Positions 44,894 to 53,393 are shown, counted from the stretch's first letter. The stretch: DNA of 64,000 nt from an uncultured bacterium (GCA_905216195.1 CAJMSX010000012.1:5967-69966), one strand, 5' to 3'. Made by a program: numbers and translations. The notes: generated by a model not told the origin, from the sequence alone.

Positions 44894-47236
44894 ATGAAGA
44901 AGGTTTTTTTATTTTTTGGTACATTTCTGTTTGCTTATACTTCCCTGTTTGCATTTTCCACCAAAAGACTAACAGGAGTTGTGTTGGATAGTCTGTCAAA
45001 ATCTCCAATTGAATTTGCCAATGTTTTAATTTTTAGTCAAGACTCTCTCTATATCGATGGATGCACGACTACTAAGAGCGGTTCTTTCGTTTTTGAGGAT
45101 ATTCCGAGATCCGGCGGATACCTCAAAGTATCCTTTATTGGATATGTCGATGCCATATATAGTCTGGACAGTTTAAGTACGGAGAAAAACAATATTCTCT
45201 ATCTTCGCCCTTCGGATATATTCCTGGAAGAAATTACGGTATCGGCGAATAGGAAACCATTCCAGATCGAAGATGAGCGAATACTATTCAACCCCTCTTT
45301 TGTCGCTTATGCCGTAAATGCAAGCGATTTAATCAGGCAAGCCCCCGGTGTGATGGATACCGGTACATCGCTTGTTATGCCAGGGAAAAATGCGATTAAA
45401 ATTTATATAAACAACAAGGAACAGAAAGGTTCACTGGAAGACATTCTGCTTCTTCTTAAATCTTATCCTGCGTCAGAGGTGGAGTCTATTGAAGTGATGA
45501 TTAATCCATCCACACGATACACTATGGGCCAAAATGTCGGTGTGATCCATGTTAAACTGAAGAAAAAGCCAACGGATTATTTAGGCGGTAACGCCTCTTA
45601 TTCTTTACTTCAAAACACTCAGCCGAGTAATGAAGGATCCTTAGGACTTTTTTATCAGGGGAAACGTTTTTCAACATCTTTAAACACTGCCGGTAATCTG
45701 AAGAAGTACGATCTTGAGGAACACCAGAGAGTTGGTTTTACAGATTATACCCGAAATGCACTCACAGATATGACCCGCCATGCGAAGGACTTGGTGCTTC
45801 GATGGAATGTGAGTTATCAATTCAACGAGAATTGGAATGCGGGTTTGTCAGCTTACTACGCAACGGGAAAAATGAAACAGCGAACGGATCAACACTATTG
45901 TTATTATTTCCCTTCAGCAACAGAAGAACGAGAGCTTATTACAGGCAAACGAACAGACCAAGCAAATACTTCTTTCGCCTCTTTTGACTTGGAAGGCAAA
46001 TTATCCAAGACTACAAACTTGACGATTAATGTTGATTATTACCATAAACATTCTCCTACTGAACGTAGTCTTTACGCTGTCCCTCTTGAGGAGCGGTTGA
46101 TTTATTCTTTAGATGATATTACAAGCGATAATGTGACGGCTAAAGTCAATCTAAATCTTGTCTCAACTTCTAAACTCACTCTGAATTTTGGTGTAGACGG
46201 TATTTTTACCAATACCAGGAATTCTGAAACAGGCGTTTATAGTGACGGACTTAGTGGTGAGGACGATTTCGAGTATCAGGAGAATGAAATAAATATTTAT
46301 GGCGAAGCTCGTTATAAATTCAATTCAAAATGGATGTTAAGAGGAAGTCTGCGTTATCAGTCCATATGGACTGAAGCAGAAAATAAACTTGCTTCTGAAA
46401 ATACGGATCATCATTATCAGGTATTTTGTCCTGCGGCTTTTCTTTCCTATCTGTTGAAAGAAAATCAGTCTCTTCAACTTGGCTTTTATTACAATATCAA
46501 TAAGCCAACCCTTACTGCTCTTAATCCATCGAGGTTGTATATCGGCAACGATACTTACCGTGTAGGTAATCCTGAATTGGAACACTCTACCCATTACGTT
46601 GTCAGCCTTAGCTATTCCTTAGGAAGCCTGATGATACAACCTTATATAGAGTGGCTTGACAACGGGATTACTGAAATCTCCAGGATTGAAGATAATAAAT
46701 ATCAAGTGATGACTTGGGAAAATGCTGTGGATCGTCGTAATCTGGGATTAATGATTTTTTGGGCCTATTCCAAACCTAAATGGATGCGGGCTTCACTTAC
46801 GGCATTCTTAACTAATCCTGTGACCACTTCAGATCATCCGCTTTTACATGCAAGAGTGAGTTCTTTTAAGTTCTCTCTAAGTCCGAATTTACAATTCTAT
46901 TTGGAGAATGACCGTAAATGGATTCTCGCTGTGTATGGAAATTATACCAGTCGGGAACATACGGTTGATCTGAAACTGGAATCCATGTGGCGACTGAATG
47001 CCAGTTTAACATGGAAGGCAAGCAAACAATGGACCTTGTCTGCAAGCGGCTTGAATTTATTACGCTCTCATACTCGGGGAATTCAGTATATCGGAGAATC
47101 TACCATGAAATTTAATAATAAATATATGTATACCGGATTTCAATTCTCAGCCAGTTTCACCTGGGGTAAATCTATGCGGCAATCCCGAGACAGAGCCGTC
47201 CTTCGGAATATGAACATGCGTACCGAACTCGATTGA
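44894..47236 (+). CDS. TonB-receptor-like outer membrane beta-barrel protein
   Basis: The protein of 780 residues has a signal peptide (KKVFLFFGTFLFAYTSLFA), a carboxypeptidase-D regulatory-like beta domain (TGVVLDSLSKSPIEFANVLI), a plug-like domain (about residues 120-220, with DLIRQAPGV and VESIEVMINPSTRY) and a long beta-barrel ending in alternating aromatic strands. This matches the outer-membrane beta-barrel family that resembles TonB-dependent receptors but often lacks a clear TonB box. I choose the ATG at 44894, which opens the signal peptide; the frame reaches 44852 inside the maturase gene. Directly following the maturase, it is likely to export, import or recognise the modified peptide. 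Confidence 0.83.
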   Translation: MKKVFLFFGTFLFAYTSLFAFSTKRLTGVVLDSLSKSPIEFANVLIFSQDSLYIDGCTTTKSGSFVFEDIPRSGGYLKVSFIGYVDAIYSLDSLSTEKNNILYLRPSDIFLEEITVSANRKPFQIEDERILFNPSFVAYAVNASDLIRQAPGVMDTGTSLVMPGKNAIKIYINNKEQKGSLEDILLLLKSYPASEVESIEVMINPSTRYTMGQNVGVIHVKLKKKPTDYLGGNASYSLLQNTQPSNEGSLGLFYQGKRFSTSLNTAGNLKKYDLEEHQRVGFTDYTRNALTDMTRHAKDLVLRWNVSYQFNENWNAGLSAYYATGKMKQRTDQHYCYYFPSATEERELITGKRTDQANTSFASFDLEGKLSKTTNLTINVDYYHKHSPTERSLYAVPLEERLIYSLDDITSDNVTAKVNLNLVSTSKLTLNFGVDGIFTNTRNSETGVYSDGLSGEDDFEYQENEINIYGEARYKFNSKWMLRGSLRYQSIWTEAENKLASENTDHHYQVFCPAAFLSYLLKENQSLQLGFYYNINKPTLTALNPSRLYIGNDTYRVGNPELEHSTHYVVSLSYSLGSLMIQPYIEWLDNGITEISRIEDNKYQVMTWENAVDRRNLGLMIFWAYSKPKWMRASLTAFLTNPVTTSDHPLLHARVSSFKFSLSPNLQFYLENDRKWILAVYGNYTSREHTVDLKLESMWRLNASLTWKASKQWTLSASGLNLLRSHTRGIQYIGESTMKFNNKYMYTGFQFSASFTWGKSMRQSRDRAVLRNMNMRTELD

Positions 47237-47404
47237 TTTACCTGAAAATGGAACGGATGGCTTTTAGTTGTTTGAACAACAAGCTATAGGTCTCAAAAAG
47301 ACATATCTAAATGGCCCCTTTACCCCCTCTCTTGGCAGCTTAATTAATTTGCATAGGTGTATTAATTTTAAAGGTAAAAATAGCATATTTTTAGGGAGCC
47401 TTTG

Positions 47405-47412
47405 TATATTTG
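47405..47412 (+). promoter_or_regulatory. Candidate -7 box of the NigD-like gene
   Basis: TATATTTG matches TAnnTTTG, 44 bases before the ATG at 47457. It indicates that the lipoprotein gene has its own transcript. Confidence 0.5.
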
Positions 47413-47456
47413 TTTGCAGAAAACCGATTCACTATAGAATCCTAAATCGAAGCTGT

Positions 47457-48188
47457 ATGCAAACAAAAAATTTATTCGGAATACTCCTGTTACTCCTTTG
47501 CTGTGTGGGTTTGATCAGCTGTGATAAGGAGCACGACGACGGGTCGCGGGGATTTATGCAGGAAGCCACAATTATAGGTGATTCGATAAATGGTTACTAT
47601 TGTTATTTAGACGGCGGCGGATTGGCTATTTCTCATGACCCCTGGCTAGAGGGCATAGAAAGAGGATATTTCGCTTTCCATTATATGGAAGAAAATAAGG
47701 GCGTGAATGCTAATCAGGAATGGTATATTCAGCCTGCACACGTCTTGCCTTATTCCATATATCCGGTGGTTCACCCGATCAACATAGCAGAAGCAGAATC
47801 TAAACACCTTACGGACAAAGATAGTTGTCAAATCCCTTCACTTTTTTCATTGGAATACGGCTACCGCGGTTATTTTGACTTCAATACAGGGTTATCCGTT
47901 ACCAACTTAGCCCATGGAGAAAAAGTCCCTATCCAACTGAATATGGTATATGATGCGGAGAAACAGACTTCCGATACTTTGCTGTTGCAGCTTTGTTACC
48001 ATGCGCACGTCCCGGAAACATGGACCCACCCGAGTGTTGATTACGGCAGAGTGTCCTGCGATATTTCTTCCCTGGCTACCCTTCGGTCGTGGAGCGATTC
48101 GGTGACTATTGTGATAGAGACAGGGGACAAAATGAAACATCTGACAAAAATCAGTAAAACGGATTTTTTTAAGCCTGTCAGAGAATAG
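47457..48188 (+). CDS. NigD-like lipoprotein
   Basis: The protein of 243 residues starts with a lipoprotein signal, Cys22 in GLISC, followed by an Asp/Glu-rich linker, the usual pattern for surface-exposed Bacteroidota lipoproteins. The order of beta-rich segments (a GYYCYLDGGG-like start, and a C-terminal CDISSLATLRSWSDSVTIVI stretch) resembles the NigD family, named from the nigrescin bacteriocin operon of Prevotella nigrescens. NigD-like proteins are widespread and most have no known role. Here it follows the RiPP cassette by 220 bases, which raises the possibility of a self-protection function. The start at 47457 is preferred over an upstream in-frame ATG because of the signal peptide. 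Confidence 0.62.
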   Translation: MQTKNLFGILLLLLCCVGLISCDKEHDDGSRGFMQEATIIGDSINGYYCYLDGGGLAISHDPWLEGIERGYFAFHYMEENKGVNANQEWYIQPAHVLPYSIYPVVHPINIAEAESKHLTDKDSCQIPSLFSLEYGYRGYFDFNTGLSVTNLAHGEKVPIQLNMVYDAEKQTSDTLLLQLCYHAHVPETWTHPSVDYGRVSCDISSLATLRSWSDSVTIVIETGDKMKHLTKISKTDFFKPVRE

Positions 48189-48452
48189 AATTTTTCCGTA
48201 ACCTGAAATCGGGGACTTGCCCGCAAAGACCTTTTTGCAGCTTACCAGAAATCAAAATCTGCTCGCCGAGATTTGGAAAATTTAAAGGAGGGAGGAAGTA
48301 GAGCTGATGATAAGCCGGTTTTCCTGTGTGTTTATACTTCACGGATTACGTAAAAGAGCGGGAAAACTATAACTTCACCCCCCCCCATTCTCTGTCTGCC
48401 CGGTAGATTTCTAAAGGGGGCAGTTAAGGTTTCCGGTCAGGCCTGATACGCT

Positions 48453-48494
48453 GTTCAAATAAATTGACTTTGCATTCGGTTGGCACTATCTTTG
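48453..48494 (+). repeat. Dispersed 42-bp promoter-bearing repeat, left copy
   Basis: This copy matches the units at 62785 and 62854 upstream of rarA except for one missing T and one T-to-G change in the run before CACTATCTTTG. It includes a TATCTTTG -7 box but no gene follows closely. Confidence 0.75.
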
Positions 48495-48821
48495 ACGAGG
48501 ATAAGAAATTTTGACATATCTGTCTGAATGACAGCGTAGAATAGTGAGAAAGAAAGTTGTTAGTAACGATTTAGCGACAATGTAACTACGTTGAATTGCT
48601 GCACTTTGCAACTCGTCAAACAACTCTATGCAAATATACATCAAAAATCGAATATGGCAAAACTCCTGTATATTATAATCCATTTCTTTCTTCTTTCCCA
48701 AAAAAAAGTATAGCCGTATCGACGCTTCCCGCTTCACAGAATCGGACTTTATTTGGTGATAGATTCCAATAATCGAATATTCTCCTTTGTAGGGCACGGA
48801 AGCAGTATATCTTTGGTAATG

Positions 48822-48852
48822 TTTGACTTTTAACGGTATATAGTTAACTTTG
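48822..48852 (+). promoter_or_regulatory. Promoter of the HEPN-like gene
   Basis: TTTG (48822-48825), 19 bases, TAACTTTG (48845-48852): a full Bacteroidota consensus. Confidence 0.65.
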
Positions 48853-48916
48853 TAGAAAATATAGTATTGTGTCTAAAGATTTAGGATTATGTGATTCAGC
48901 AGTAAATGGCAACAAA

Positions 48917-49768
48917 ATGGAAGAAAAAGTTAACATATTGATATCCAATTTACAGCAACTGATTAAACAGTTGAATCAATTAGGACTAACTAAATTATCT
49001 GATTCTATTTCTCTCGCTTGTAATTGTCTCAAATCACACGATTTAATCGGGTTAGATATCATATTAGTCTCTTTTAGTAATAGCAATATACAAAGAGAGA
49101 TAAATAATTGCAAAATTTATAATATGGTAGTGCGTGCAATAGAACTTACAAAAGACATCCAAGAAGATTTTAATAACGATATTACACCATTAACCAAAGC
49201 AGAGGAATTATTTCTTCATATTAGCTATAATAAGTTTTTTGATATTAGTGAAGAAATTTATTCACCAGAATTTTGGAGGCAATCTCCCCAATACAGATTT
49301 AGTAAAATCTCGCAAGCATTCAGTATTTATGGAGAGATTTTAACCTATGAACCGATTCAGGGTGTTCTAAATTGGATGTCTAAATATCGTCCTCCTATGG
49401 AATCTGAGATTTCAGGCCCGTTGTTTAAATTTATTCGTAATATACTTGCTCACTTTCCATTTTATGATTCGTGGGATGATATATGGATAAGTAGAGATTT
49501 AGTTAATTGGAGGACTCAGGGGCAAAGCATAGATAAGTTTCTAAAAAAATACTCTGGATTACCTGCGATAAAATATCGTTTCAAAGAAAATACAAAGCCA
49601 AGTTTCACTTTTATAACAATATCTTTCCCTGAAAAATATGATTCAGAAAAAATATACTTGAAAGACATAATAAAGGAAGAAGAAGGTGTGAAATTTGCAC
49701 TTGTTATGATGCGTAAAGTCCTTAATACACAAATAGAATCTATGACAGAAACAACAACGACACATTAG
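48917..49768 (+). CDS. Uncharacterised protein with HEPN-like RX4H motif
   Basis: I do not recognise a named family for this 283-residue, AT-rich gene. The predicted protein is largely helical. It contains FKFIRNILAHFPFYDSW (Arg174, His179), an RX4H motif of the kind found at the active site of HEPN ribonucleases and in their inactive relatives, many of which are toxins or defence effectors. No cognate antitoxin or nucleotidyltransferase adjoins. A GTG at 48869 would add 16 residues; I prefer the ATG. The gene has its own promoter and a perfect terminator, and its composition differs from both neighbours, indicating separate acquisition. Function is a hypothesis. Confidence 0.55.
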   Translation: MEEKVNILISNLQQLIKQLNQLGLTKLSDSISLACNCLKSHDLIGLDIILVSFSNSNIQREINNCKIYNMVVRAIELTKDIQEDFNNDITPLTKAEELFLHISYNKFFDISEEIYSPEFWRQSPQYRFSKISQAFSIYGEILTYEPIQGVLNWMSKYRPPMESEISGPLFKFIRNILAHFPFYDSWDDIWISRDLVNWRTQGQSIDKFLKKYSGLPAIKYRFKENTKPSFTFITISFPEKYDSEKIYLKDIIKEEEGVKFALVMMRKVLNTQIESMTETTTTH

Positions 49769-49791
49769 CATACCTATATACCAAGCCTAAA

Positions 49792-49827
49792 AAGAATAAC
49801 CACTCAATTCATTGGGTGGTTATTCTT
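49792..49827 (+). terminator. Terminator of the HEPN-like gene
   Basis: AAGAATAACCAC and GTGGTTATTCTT form a perfect 12-bp stem around 12 nt, 23 bases after the stop codon. Confidence 0.8.
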
Positions 49828-50018
49828 GATATAAAAGTTAGTATCGACTTAAAATTGGTATAGGGGCAAAGCCTACGGGATCTTCTTAGGTTTTATAATT
49901 GGGAGACTTTATTGTACTAACTTAAAACACTATAATTTTAATTGTGAATAATCGGTTGCGAAAAAGTCGTTCATACCTTCTTACATTCGTAATTAAACGG
50001 TACACCGAAATACAGTTG

Positions 50019-50082
50019 AAATCGGTAAATCAGTAAGACAATAAATCAGCAAATCAATAAGTCAGTAAGTCAATACGACAGA
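50019..50082. repeat. Tandem octamer array (eight degenerate copies of AARTCAGT)
   Basis: Exact 8-bp periodicity: AAATCGGT, AAATCAGT, AAGACAAT, AAATCAGC, AAATCAAT, AAGTCAGT, AAGTCAAT, ACGACAGA. The units are too short and lack spacers for a CRISPR. Confidence 0.75.
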
Positions 50083-50393
50083 GCATCGATGCTGCATTGA
50101 CTACTTGTACCGTTGGAGACTTATAGCAGTGTGGGATTACTCTGTTAAATCCACAATGCATCATTCCACTGTCTCTCCAGTTTCATATTGCATCGTTTAT
50201 TACAGAATAGAAGACGTTTTTTATCGCTTATCCGCAGGCGATGGTTTGCTGTATTCGGGTAGCGATGGGATGTTCGGCCTTAAAAATAGCCGCGACACTT
50301 GCACCATGACAGGGCGCAACACTCGGCTAACTGAAAAGTGGTCGGTTTTCCGCTATCCATCTTCGGACGGATTTTTATGTTCGACGGAACATA

Positions 50394-50489
50394 GCAAGGT
50401 GTGTATCGAGTAACTCGATACCTTTCGGGTTACTCCCGAAAGCCTTGCCCTGACGGGGGACAAATCGCGCCTCCGAAGTCGGGCGATTT
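50394..50489. repeat. Nested inverted repeats forming a three-way junction plus a third hairpin
   Basis: GCAAGG (50394-50399) pairs with CCTTGC (50443-50448), enclosing two hairpins: GTATCGAG/CTCGATAC (50403-50421) and CTTTCGGG/CCCGAAAG (50422-50442). A separate AAATCGC/GCGATTT hairpin follows (50462-50489). It may be a transfer-origin remnant, a recombination site or a structured RNA. Confidence 0.6.
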
Positions 50490-50563
50490 AGAAGAAATGA
50501 AAGGGGGTTAATTGTAAAATCCTTATCGAACCGGGCAGTTTTCAGCTTTTCACGTCCGATCTT

Positions 50564-51697
50564 TCACTCGAAGACCTTGAGCAACGCCCGTTTGTCCTCC
50601 TCCTTTTTGACACGCAGGTAGTTGCGGTAGTTTCCGAATCCGGCCATCAACACCAGCTCCATGTTGCTTTTGTCGCTGTACCGGGGCGCAAGACGCAGAC
50701 GGTCGAGTTCCTGCAAGCGGCAGCGGTTTATCAGGCGGCTGAAATTCATGCTGTATTCGCGGTTGATAAAGGCCGAGAGGTAATTGCGGTTGGTGTTCAG
50801 CCCGGCGGCGAGGTCGGTGATGCGGAGTCGGGGATTGATATAGGGCTTCTTCTCGCACAGGTAACGCTCGAACTGCTTGCGGTCGAGGGCGGAGTCCTTC
50901 TGCGTCGTATCTTCCTCTTTCCCGTCGGCGGGTTCGGGCTGGATGATCAGGTAATTGCCGTCGAGCATGTTGTAGCATAAAATAATGTATAAGACGGAAT
51001 AGGGCAAAGCCCCCAACCAGACGAACCACAAGGAGGAGAAGGTGTCGATGCCCAGCAAGATGCCGGCAAGGGGGACGGGGATGCAGACAAAGATCAAAAG
51101 CTGGATGCCGAAAAGCCAGTCGAGCGAAGTGCGCTGAGCCTCGGAAGAGTAATCTACGACGAAACGCCTGTATCGACGGATGTTGCGCAGGCTGAGCAGC
51201 GGATAAAGCGTATTGTAGACGATGAAGATGATACTCGTGAGTATATAGACAATGCCGAACCACGCATCGGAGGTAAGGCTGGCGCTCTCGTAAACCACGG
51301 CCATCTGTTTCTCAGCGGGAACAAAGAGGTCGCATCCGGCTGAAAATGCTGTGATAGCTAACGGGATAGCAACATGCAGGCGGTTGAGCCTGCGTGACCC
51401 GCTGGTGTCCGTCAGCAGGGCTACAAAGTGATAGAACATCACCTGGTCGAGCATCAGGGCCAGCAGAAAGACCGTGTGGTAATGGACAAATCCATCGGGG
51501 CTTACCGCATAGAGTACCATCCCGAACCACCCCAGCGCGGTAACCAGATAGATGACGGCCAGATACAACCTGAGCCGCCTCTCCTGCACATTCCGTTGGC
51601 AGGTGCGGGCGTCCATGAGCATCATAAGCATACAGCCTACGGCGCATACGACGGGTGTGGAGAACGCGAACGCTTCCACTTGTTCATGCGCGATCAT
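50564..51697 (-). CDS. Membrane-bound AraC-type transcriptional regulator (second of pair)
   Basis: The 377-residue protein has about seven hydrophobic helices in its first 245 residues and an AraC-type helix-turn-helix region at the C-terminus (about 265-370, with PRLRITDLAAGLNTNRNYLSAFINREYSMNF-like layout). The membrane part should sense a signal and the C-terminal part bind DNA. Its start codon overlaps the end of the 51694-52929 gene by four bases, so the two are translationally coupled. Both are transcribed away from the fimbrial genes, which they probably control. GC content is well above the core genome. Confidence 0.82.
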   Translation of the reverse strand: MIAHEQVEAFAFSTPVVCAVGCMLMMLMDARTCQRNVQERRLRLYLAVIYLVTALGWFGMVLYAVSPDGFVHYHTVFLLALMLDQVMFYHFVALLTDTSGSRRLNRLHVAIPLAITAFSAGCDLFVPAEKQMAVVYESASLTSDAWFGIVYILTSIIFIVYNTLYPLLSLRNIRRYRRFVVDYSSEAQRTSLDWLFGIQLLIFVCIPVPLAGILLGIDTFSSLWFVWLGALPYSVLYIILCYNMLDGNYLIIQPEPADGKEEDTTQKDSALDRKQFERYLCEKKPYINPRLRITDLAAGLNTNRNYLSAFINREYSMNFSRLINRCRLQELDRLRLAPRYSDKSNMELVLMAGFGNYRNYLRVKKEEDKRALLKVFE

Positions 51698-52929
51698 GGT
51701 GTACCTCCTTTCTTCCTGCCGGATTCTTTTTCCTCCGCCTCTGCTGCCGCTTCCCGTTCGGCGGCGATAGCCCTCAAATAGGTGCGGTAATTGTCGAATC
51801 CCGCCTTTTCGACCAGCGAACGCATGCTTTTACCGCGATTGGAGGGCAGCGCACGCAGGCGGTCGAGTTCGCGGAGCCGCCAGCGGTTCAGATAGCGGTT
51901 GAAATTCATGCCGTAGGTGCGGTTGATAAAACTCGACAGCGCGGTGCGGTTCACATCGAACACCTCGACCAGATCGGCGATTTTGCACGCCGGATCGAGC
52001 CACGGCTTTTCATGGCGGAAATAAGCCTCCAAACGAACGCGGCTCAATTTGCCGCTGTGATGCCTGCGCAGGGGTTTGGATTCCGGGCTATCGGTGGCTT
52101 CCGGTTGCATTTGCGGTGCAGCCGCTATTATTGGAACCGCACCTTGCCGGGCGTCGTTGTCGGGCAAGACATACAGCCGATACTTGCGGCGGATGATGTG
52201 GTACGAGAGCAAGACGTGCTGAAAGGCCATCGCCCCGGCAGCGAGGATCGTCCAAAACGAATGCAGGATCGTTGCGCGGGGCATAAACGTAGGCAACAGC
52301 GACGAGAGCAGCGAGGCGATGGAGATACCCACCAGAAACACCACCCACCGGGCGGTTTGCCGTCCGGGGGCTTGTTTCCCGTTTGTGCGGTGATAGTAAC
52401 GTACCAGCAAGGCAATCGTCAGTATATAATAGGCCATTCCGAAAATCATGCGCAAAAGAGGCTTGAGGGTAAAGAAACGCGCGAACGCTTCGTACCCTGC
52501 GGGAAAGACCTGCGCCTTGCCCTCGACGATCCCGATCTGCACATCCATCGGCACGAACAGCGACCAGACGAACAGCACCCCCGCAAGCAGTCCCGGCAAT
52601 AGGTAGTGCTGCGGCGAAAACCGTTCCGCCTCTCCCAGACGGGTAAGGTAGCGGACGATGCGGTAGAAAAAGATCGAGGGCAGCACGTAAGAGAGCAGGC
52701 ACAGCACGTTGAGCCATGTAAAGAGCACCGGATGAAATTCGTAGCAGAATGTCATATACCAGCCCAAAGCGGAGAGCGCAAGATAGACCAGCATGATCTT
52801 TTTCAGGCGGCGTTCCTCCTGCGAGAGGCAGTCGCGCAGGGAGAGGGCCACCAACGCCGAGCAGGTGATGGCCGAAAAAACAGGGATAAGAACTGTAATA
52901 CCGACTTTATAGGCTGCTAAAATATCCAT
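51694..52929 (-). CDS. Membrane-bound AraC-type transcriptional regulator (first of pair)
   Basis: The 411-residue protein is a paralogue of the downstream regulator: about seven N-terminal hydrophobic helices (residues 5-260), a variable linker, then an AraC-type DNA-binding region (about 295-395) with the layout KIADLVEVFDVNRTALSSFI followed by NRYLNRWRLRELDRL and a final KAGFDNYRTYLRAI helix. Membrane AraC regulators of this kind commonly adjoin Bacteroidota fimbrial loci. Four ACGATTTGTC repeats lie 65-150 bases upstream and are likely binding sites for this pair. The C-terminal tail is Glu/Lys-rich. Confidence 0.82.
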   Translation of the reverse strand: MDILAAYKVGITVLIPVFSAITCSALVALSLRDCLSQEERRLKKIMLVYLALSALGWYMTFCYEFHPVLFTWLNVLCLLSYVLPSIFFYRIVRYLTRLGEAERFSPQHYLLPGLLAGVLFVWSLFVPMDVQIGIVEGKAQVFPAGYEAFARFFTLKPLLRMIFGMAYYILTIALLVRYYHRTNGKQAPGRQTARWVVFLVGISIASLLSSLLPTFMPRATILHSFWTILAAGAMAFQHVLLSYHIIRRKYRLYVLPDNDARQGAVPIIAAAPQMQPEATDSPESKPLRRHHSGKLSRVRLEAYFRHEKPWLDPACKIADLVEVFDVNRTALSSFINRTYGMNFNRYLNRWRLRELDRLRALPSNRGKSMRSLVEKAGFDNYRTYLRAIAAEREAAAEAEEKESGRKKGGTP

Positions 52930-52993
52930 TTTGCGAATATATCGTTTTTTTCGTCGGATGACCTCGTTTTTAAGCTAAAAAATGTAAAAATAG

Positions 52994-53076
52994 ACGATTT
53001 GTCGTGTATTTTACGATTCGTCACCATAAAAAGTGCCCTTATTACGATTTGTCGCCACATATTTTGTCGATTTGTC
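52994..53076. promoter_or_regulatory. Four direct repeats of ACGATTTGTC, candidate AraC operators
   Basis: Copies start at 52994 (ACGATTTGTC), 53013 (ACGATTCGTC), 53044 (ACGATTTGTC) and 53067 (TCGATTTGTC), all in the same orientation, with start-to-start distances of 19, 31 and 23 bases. AraC-type regulators commonly bind direct repeats near promoters. Confidence 0.6.
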
Positions 53077-53099
53077 TACCGAGATATTCCCCGATTGGG

Positions 53100-53107
53100 T
53101 AAATTTG
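53100..53107 (+). promoter_or_regulatory. Candidate -7 box of the fimbrial operon
   Basis: TAAATTTG matches TAnnTTTG and lies just downstream of the four direct repeats. The leader to 53502 would be nearly 390 nt and include the microsatellite and hairpin. The nearest TTTG is 25 bases upstream, longer than usual, which would fit activator dependence. Confidence 0.4.
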
Positions 53108-53259
53108 CAAATAGAAAAGCAAGACAAATAGATGAACAGGCAGAGTCGAATAAAAAGCGAAGGCGTTTACCGGGCAACCGACCGGATGGGCGCAAGCGGA
53201 AAAGAAATCTTTTCCCGCACTTTCATCCCTGAATATTTGGAATATCCGGAAAATCGTGT

Positions 53260-53309
<50 letters not shown>

Positions 53310-53348
53310 TCTCACCGCCGGTAACCCGCGCGTTAATATACTTATTTT

Positions 53349-53393
53349 CAATCAGTCCGCAAAGAGCTATAACTCCTTTTTGCGGACTGATTG
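53349..53393 (+). promoter_or_regulatory. Perfect 15-bp leader hairpin, possible attenuator
   Basis: CAATCAGTCCGCAAA and TTTGCGGACTGATTG pair perfectly around 15 nt, followed by TTTGTT. It sits in the probable leader of the fimbrial operon, about 110 bases before the first gene, and could terminate transcription early. Confidence 0.55.

Larger units (their letters stand above)
48189..48916. other. Intergenic region between NigD-like and HEPN-like genes
   Basis: No supported gene. It contains a 9-base C run (48378-48386), a 42-bp copy of the rarA promoter repeat (48453-48494) and the promoter of the following gene. A minus-strand frame at 48486-48797 has no recognisable feature. Confidence 0.55.
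49828..50563. other. Non-coding left part of the fimbrial island
   Basis: No supported gene. It holds eight tandem octamers (50019-50082) and a structured inverted-repeat cluster (50394-50489). GC content rises through this interval from AT-rich to the GC-rich island. Confidence 0.55.

Noticed and set aside
48486..48797. Minus-strand open frame of 103 codons, possible insertion-sequence remnant
   Set aside because: I see no transposase motif or terminal inverted repeats, so I cannot call it an insertion sequence.
50019..50082. CRISPR array
   Set aside because: Units are eight bases with no spacers, and no cas genes are present.
50105..50413. Open frame of 102 codons left of the AraC genes
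   Set aside because: It starts at a TTG, has no recognisable features and overlaps the structured repeat region; probably not a gene.
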